From assembly GCA_032358165.1 (NCBI GenBank), contig JAALGY010000008.1:2170001-2234000 (forward strand): a stretch of DNA of 64,000 bases, given 5' to 3'. Source of the DNA: Diplosphaera chodatii (taxonomy: Eukaryota; Chlorophyta; Trebouxiophyceae; Prasiolales; Stichococcaceae). The notes beneath the pieces are model-generated. The model searched no databases and was not told the DNA's origin. It saw nothing but the letters and a program-made list of their open reading frames with translations. Positions 58,561 through 64,000 of the stretch are shown here, piece after piece. Every line of letters begins with the position of its first letter. Positions within the stretch are counted from its first letter, which is position 1. Position numbers and translations under genes: made by a program.

Positions 58561-60943
58561 CTAGCATTCTCCTTGGTGTTCTTGCTGACGTGTGTTGGCT
58601 GAAGCGCGCTCACACGGCGGAGTAGCCTGCTGAGTCGTGGCCCACACGCTGCAGACAGATGACACACTGTGTGGTCGGTGCATTGGCAAGAGTACATGAG
58701 TGAAACGCTGCTCGTCAGTCTGTTGCGAGTTGATTTCACCGACGCAAGCACACGTGCACAAAGCCGCCTCATCTAACGCTTTTGCTCGAAACTTGTTTCG
58801 TGCCCTTCTTGAGACCCCCACCTTGCCGCCGATGCCATGGTTGTGGTGGTCCTCGCGCAGCAGGCCCAGGAAGATGATGCTGGAGGCATTGCAGATGCAG
58901 GCCAGCAGCGCGCCTGCGCACAGCATCAGCAACCATCCATCACAAGTGTCCATGCACACTGACATGAGGAGCAGATCTGCACTGTGCAGTGCTGCGTATA
59001 GGTGGTGCTGCAGATTTGGCCGGACTGAAGCGTATACTATCACTTTGCGCACACAGTGATGCAGCCATGGCTGCCAAGAGGGGGAGCCCGAGGGTGTCTT
59101 TAAAACCCCGAGCACACTCATGATGCTGTGCAGACTTTTAACTGACATCAAGCTGCTTTCAAGCTCCTGTGCTCTGCCATCAGGGCAGCTACAAAACAAC
59201 TGGCCGCACCTGCCAGCGTGGCCTTGATGCGGGAGCCGCCGTACACGGTCCGGGCAGTCGCCGAGCGGTTGAACCAGAACAGCGAGTTGACCTGCAGCGT
59301 CGCCAGCACCTGCAGGCCGGGAGGGCAAGAACGTCAAGTCACGTCGGGTCGGTTGATTGTCACCAGCACCACCCGATGCCGCCTGGTGGCATGCTGGCGG
59401 CGCAGCGCCATGACCTGCGTCGCCACAGCAGGTGCATCCAGGCAGCAGCGCCCCAGTGGACAGCGACAGGGGTCAGCGAGGTCTGCCGTCTGCAGGTATG
59501 TGCCAACACACGACACCAGCGCAGGCGCAGCCTTTGGTGCAGCGCAAGGGGGCGGAATAAAGACGCACGAACACGTAGACGAGGAAGGCCATGGCGGTGT
59601 GCTTCAGGCGCAGCAGGTGGCGCGGCATGACCAGCAGGACCAGGACGATCAGGAAGATGACCAGCTGCAGTCACACCACCGAGCCAGGATGGGTCAGACT
59701 TGAGTCGCTCAAGATGACAGGACAGTGGGCAGCCAGGCCCAAGTGGCAAAGCTGGCACACAAGCGGCTCTGAGGGAGGCATTGTGGTGACATGCAGTAGG
59801 TGGGTGTGTGCCGAGACGTACCTCGAAGATCAGGATCCACCACTGGAGGCCAAACTGCTTCTCGCCGTCGGTTGGGTACGGGGTCTGCGCAGCAACAGTC
59901 AGCGGCTGTCAGCTGTAAGCTGCAGCCTGCGCCGCAAAGGTGCCATATCAGGCAGGCTTCTAGCGAAACCCAGCTGCTTCATGCTGGCGACTGATGTCAG
60001 TGCGCCGAACATGCAGTGCTTTAGCAGCATAGGCAGGCATGCTGGACGGCACACGGCAGCAGCCTGGACGTCGGCAGGTGGACCTGACATGACAGGGGGA
60101 CATGATGCACAATCTGGTTGCAGCAAATTGCGATAAGCCATCAGCACACGGCACCTGGCCGGCGGACTGGAACTGGTCGTTGTACACCAGCTGCGTTGCC
60201 GGGTCCAGCGCCAGGGCATTGGCGCGCTTCTGGAGCGCCGACAGGCCGCCCAGCGTGACGATGAACGCCTGCACCATTACCACCAACAGGTCGGGGTTGC
60301 ACAGTACCAGCTGCTCCGCAATTCTGAGCGCCTCGCGCGGGACACCGTGGCAGCATTTCCAGGTGTATTGCTGGCCGCATGGCTGAACCGAGATCTACCT
60401 GTGGAACCATTGCCCACGTAGAAGCAAGTGCAAGGTGCTATGGGCACCTGCAGTTGGGTGGGAATTGTGCGAAAAGGATGTACACGACGAAAGGGCTTAG
60501 ACACGCACCACGAGCGTCAGGAGCTGCGAGATGAGCAGGCCGATGCGCGCGCCGGTGTTGAGCATTACCCCCCTGCCGCGACCGCTGTCGGCGCCCACCG
60601 CCTTCTCGTGGTCCTTGTGGCCGCCGAACATGCCGCCGCGCTTCGCCGGCGGCGCGCCTGCAATGGCGTGCATCGAGTCGAGGCGTCACATCTCAAACCG
60701 GCACGGCGCCTCGGACTGTGCAGCTTCTCAGTTCCTGCTGCTAGCATCCCCATCCCCAGTGTCGCAAGCAATGCTGCAAGGGCTCATAAAGTGCACTTGG
60801 TTGCCACCGCCATGCGATGCAGCGATGCTGAGAGCGGAGGGCATGGAGGACGCACCGGTGTGCAGCGTGCCCGGGGCGTCATGCGTCGCTGGCGCGGTGC
60901 CGCCGGTGTGCAGCTCGCCGGTCGTGTGGGTGGTGGCAGCCAT
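58561..60943 (-). CDS. Four-helix membrane protein, paralogue B
   Basis: Tandem sister of the gene at 54514-56669. Exons (approximate): 60943-60859 (MAATTHTTGELHTGGTAPAT), 60660-60508 (APPAKRGGMFGGHKDHEK then GARIGLLISQLLTLV), 60310-60154 (LVLCNPDLLVVMVQAFIVTL, then GGLSALQKRANALALD), 59885-59823 (YPTDGEKQFGLQWWILIFE), 59666-59563 (LVIFLIVLVLLVMPRHLLRL), 59313-59209 (VLATLQVNSLFWFNRSATA) and from 58910. The last exon reads ALLACICNASSIIFLGLLRE and HNHGIGGK, then a reading frame to TGA at 58561 that does not match paralogue A. So the true 3' end is probably a donor at GGCAAG|GTGGGG plus an unrecognised last exon. The helices and the PRHLLRLKHTAMAFLVYVFV segment are almost unchanged between copies, suggesting selection on both. 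Confidence 0.75.
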
Positions 60944-62399
60944 CTGCAGGCACACAAGTCCACGTCTGTCGTTGGCAGTTTTCAAACGGAGCACGCACTC
61001 GGGGCTGCATGCAGCTTCGCTGCTACCCTGCCAGCTATCACAGGCCACAACGCCCGCGCGTGGTCTGCAAACGCGACGTATGGTGGAGCTGATCCGAGCT
61101 GCATGCGCGGATTGGGATGCGTACGAGAAGCTGAAACTTTGCTACTTGTGGCTTGCACCTGGCGAAGGAAACCGCGTGCAGGTGGCGGGTGCCGCGGCGA
61201 TTGTGGAACCTGAGCAGACAGTGAGAGTGCAGTACGCTGGACGAGATGTTAAACGCGACGGTCTGTGAGCAATGTGTGGCTGATATAAGGGACGTCCGAC
61301 GGGGGACCATCTCCGAGTCAGCAGGCCTGATGGGGCCACCCCCAGCCGCACGGTGTATCGCACACGGGTCCACCGGTCATCAAACAACAATCGATGATGC
61401 TAGCAGTGAATGAAGAGCCAGAATTGTTTGCCTCGGTGCTTTGATGCAGAGCAGCCGCCGCCGACCCTGCCTGGAAGCTTATCCAGAGAGTGGTGACAAA
61501 ACCGATCGTGCAGTGTGTGGCGTCGAACCGACGGCGCCCACGCCAAGCGCAAATGCGACGGTTGCCGTTTGAATTCGGCATATAGGAAGCATCGTTCAAT
61601 ACGAGAGCCTATGTGGGGGCCAGCGGCAGTGTGTTGTGACGCTGCGATAGGAGTTTTTGTGCGAACAGGGCCACGCTCGGCTGCTCATCACTCAATGCAT
61701 GCGGCGATCTTACGATCCAATAAGCGTCAGGAGATGTGCAGGAACACTGCGCGAGGCCGGAGGAGCTGCGGGCAGTGCACAGGTGCCCCCCTGACTGGAC
61801 ACATCCGTGCAAGGCGTTGGTCGATACGATGCAGCTACTGTGCGTTGGATCTCTACCCGCGTGAACGGCCGTCGCTAGCGATTGATAGACCACGGTGATG
61901 CGCATTGTACACAGACCGGTTGACCCCATGCAATTCGTGGCTGCACAAGCCCGCCCACCTGTGGGGTCAATCAGCAAGGCGCTTGCGCACGTCTGCTGCC
62001 CGGATAACCCTGCTGGCACGCACCGATGGGTACTGAAGCGGCTGAAGCAAACTTTAAATGATGTGACCAGCGTATGTGGCGCGGCCGTCTGGTGCTGCAC
62101 CTCGTGCTGCTCCACGGGATGGGACTCTCACCCCCAGACCACACAGTCCCACATCTCAGATCCTGATCCAGATTAACGCCTATGCACGAGCCGCTCACCC
62201 TGCCAATTTGTAGTGGGACGGACAACGTCAGGAGCAAAGCAGCCACAGACTGTCTCGGCAGGCCGGCAAGCATGCCGCACAGGCGGGTCAAGCAGATAGG
62301 CGTGACTCCACTCGTACTCTGTCGCTACCACTACATATACACAGAAGCTGCCCTGACTTCCGCCAATTGCAAGGCGGCGATTGCTATGGGGAGCAGCCG
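60944..62399. other. Intergenic region upstream of paralogue B
   Basis: About 1.45 kb holding the paralogue B promoter side (to about 62176, with pieces matching the sequence upstream of paralogue A) and the 3' side of the next minus-strand gene. No supported coding exon. Confidence 0.5.
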
Positions 62400-64000
62400 T
62401 TAATGGGATTCGCCCGGCCGGTGGCACGTGGCCTCTAGGTGGTCCACTATCCGGGTCACCAGGTCCAGCGCTCCGCCCAGGCCTTCGCACGCGAGCACCG
62501 TCGCCTGCGAGTTGGCCTTCGACACGAGCTCCCGGTCGCCGCTCGCCAAGATGACGTGGCGGCAGTCCGTCATGTGCTTGTACGCGACCTGCATGACAAC
62601 CTTGACCACTTGCATCTGCAATCGGACTGTGTTCCCACATACTCATCCTGCGTTGCTGTGTGAAGCGTGGCTTGATCGTTTATGCTATCACAGTGCGATG
62701 CCTCACCTTCACTGCATCTCGCACAAGCTGCGGCGGGTCGGGCACGGTTTTGGAGGACACCTCCTCCTCCGTCAGCCGCGCCGACAGCGCGGGGCCGCTG
62801 CCCTCGCCGGGCAGCCGGCTGTTGAACATCTGCAGCGCCTGCCCCACCTCCTTCTGCGATTGTGCAACGGGAAGGCTGTCAAAGGCGTGTTGGTGGCATG
62901 CATGAGGAGTTGCAGCAGATTGCCTCCAAAAAGACCTCACACGTACCTGGAGCGACAAGACGAAGACTGGAAGTGCAGAACGTGTTCATCACATAAGTCA
63001 CCTGGTGCGAGCGCCTGTAGGCGTCTTCCAGCCGCATGTGCTCCAGGGGGGACAGGCGCACCGCCCAGGTGCACCCGCGCCGCCGCTTGCACCCCATCAT
63101 GCCCCGCTTCAGAGCGTTGTACAGCTGCGCTTGTCACAACGTCAGATCAGCGGCGAGCCTTCCAGTTCAGGTTGTAGAGCACCCTTGGAGGGCAGTTTGT
63201 GGCGCACATGGTGTTGTTTGGTGACGGCCCTGCTGTGAGCGTCTGATAGTCCGTAGCACCAGACGCAGCTGTTGATCACCTTCTTCAGCGTGTCAGGGTC
63301 TGCGGCGAGCGTCGCAGCATCCGAGATGACGCTGATGCCACAGGCCAGCAGCTCGAAGGGCGCGACCTCCGCTGGCGCCGGCCGCCTGCCCAGCCTGCGG
63401 ATGCATGCGCCGCAACCGGTGTGAGTGCCGTGGCAGCTTGCCTCACCATCATCAACAGGCGTCATCAGCAGCCCGTCGGTGTAGTCTTCACACGCTCAAT
63501 GAGGAGTTGTGTTGTGTTGACGATCGCACCGGGCCGCCAAGGTGATATACTCCAGGCCCCGGTAGAAGGCGATGGGCGGCTTCAGGACGAAGTCCTTGAT
63601 GGTGAGTTCCCACTGGTTGTACTCCAGGCCGCCCTGCAGCACATATGTGTTTGCAAGGTCACGACAGGTCGAGAGGCGCAAAGGATGCTCCGTTGCCTTC
63701 ATGATGCGCCACCTTGTCGCATTCCTCATGGCCGCTGTGCTGTTGAAGGATGTGCGTGGGCACGGGGTGCACCTGGCACATCTGCGGGTGCAGCAGCAGC
63801 GCCGTGACGGAGCCCGGCGTGACTGGAAAGCGGTAATGCTCCGCGCCCAGCGCCCGAGCGCCAGCCAGCGCGCGGTGCGCCTCCTGCAGCCCAGCCAGCT
63901 TGGGGCCTCAGCATCTGCTTGCGGGGCGTGTTCGCCACTGCGTGCAAGCGCTGCAGCAGGGGCCAGCCTCAGGCACACCACGCGGGCACAGACGCTGCTC
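62400..64000 (-). CDS. Unidentified conserved-looking protein, 5' end beyond the window
   Basis: No family recognised. Exon-like blocks with good frames and splice sites, 5' to 3': about 63965-63730 (LLQRLHAVANTPRKQM, then GLQEAHRALAGARALGAEHY and TPGSVTALLLHPQMCQVHP); about 63634-63543 (GGLEYNQWELTIKDFVLKPP then IAFYRGLEYITL); about 63400-63250 (APFELLACGISVISDAATLA then DPDTLKKVINSCVWCYG); about 63123-63005 (LYNALKRGMMGCKRRRGCTW then LSPLEHMRLEDAYRRSHQ); about 62858-62705 (VGQALQMFNSRLPGEGSG then LTEEEVSSKTVPDPPQLVRD); and 62617-62400 (KHMTDCRHVILASGDRELVS then LVTRIVDHLEATCHRPGESH, TAA). Mostly helical and soluble-looking, without signal peptide or membrane helix in the visible part. A one-base frame change occurs in the first block at a run of four C near 63904-63907. 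Confidence 0.6.

Larger units (their letters stand above)
53955..62176. repeat. Tandem segmental duplication carrying two four-helix membrane protein genes
   Basis: Unit A (about 53955-57749) and unit B (about 58188-62176) align in order over coding exons and flanks, offset about 4.2-4.4 kb. The 3' flank shares the GGCGGCATGTGCA...CAATGCCGCC block (53965 and 58200). The 5' flank shares GATGGGACTCTCA (57696 and 62118) and ATCTCAGATCCTGATC (57726 and 62152). Introns have diverged strongly; exons are conserved. Confidence 0.85.

Overview
This is nuclear DNA from a GC-rich, very intron-dense green alga (Chlorophyta). Most genes are cut into exons of about 60-300 bp by short GT-AG introns. The gene set fits an alga: a starch-phosphorylating glucan water dikinase, a plant-type SnRK2 kinase, a plant-type formate dehydrogenase, a septin and a GH5 mannanase. 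Short CCCTAAA (TTTAGGG-type) telomere-like motifs lie in introns. That motif is the plant/Chlorella type rather than the Chlamydomonas TTTTAGGG type, so a trebouxiophyte or sphaeroplealean alga is my guess. No rRNA, tRNA, CRISPR, insertion sequence or bacterial operon was seen.

Layout, left to right: glutathione reductase (-, 3' end off the left edge); SnRK2-like protein kinase (-); ERMP1-like M28 membrane metallopeptidase (-); a septin GTPase whose reading frame runs on into an FG-repeat nucleoporin-like tail (+); a DUF4336 protein (+); NAD-dependent formate dehydrogenase (+); an uninterrupted GH5 mannanase ORF with a C-terminal ShKT-like cysteine domain (-); alpha-glucan water dikinase GWD (+); an unidentified secreted/type-I membrane protein (-); splicing factor ISY1 (-); TRIP4/ASC-1 zinc-finger cointegrator (+); two tandem paralogues of a four-helix membrane protein (-, -) inside a roughly 4.3 kb duplicated unit; and an unidentified gene cut by the right edge (-).

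The genes do not form one pathway. They are a typical eukaryotic mix: redox and one-carbon metabolism (GR, FDH), starch turnover (GWD), polysaccharide digestion (mannanase), signalling (SnRK2), RNA processing and ribosome rescue (ISY1, TRIP4), and membrane or cytoskeleton proteins. Gene models were rebuilt by hand from reading frame, GT(GC)/AG sites and family conservation. Internal exons are mostly solid; first exons and some linkers are tentative.

The most unusual object is the apparent septin/FG-nucleoporin chimera at 16971-22657, where intron phases agree across the join. Also notable are the intronless mannanase, two partial coding-sequence duplications inside GWD, three phase-supported GC-AG introns, and the tandem duplication at 54-62 kb.
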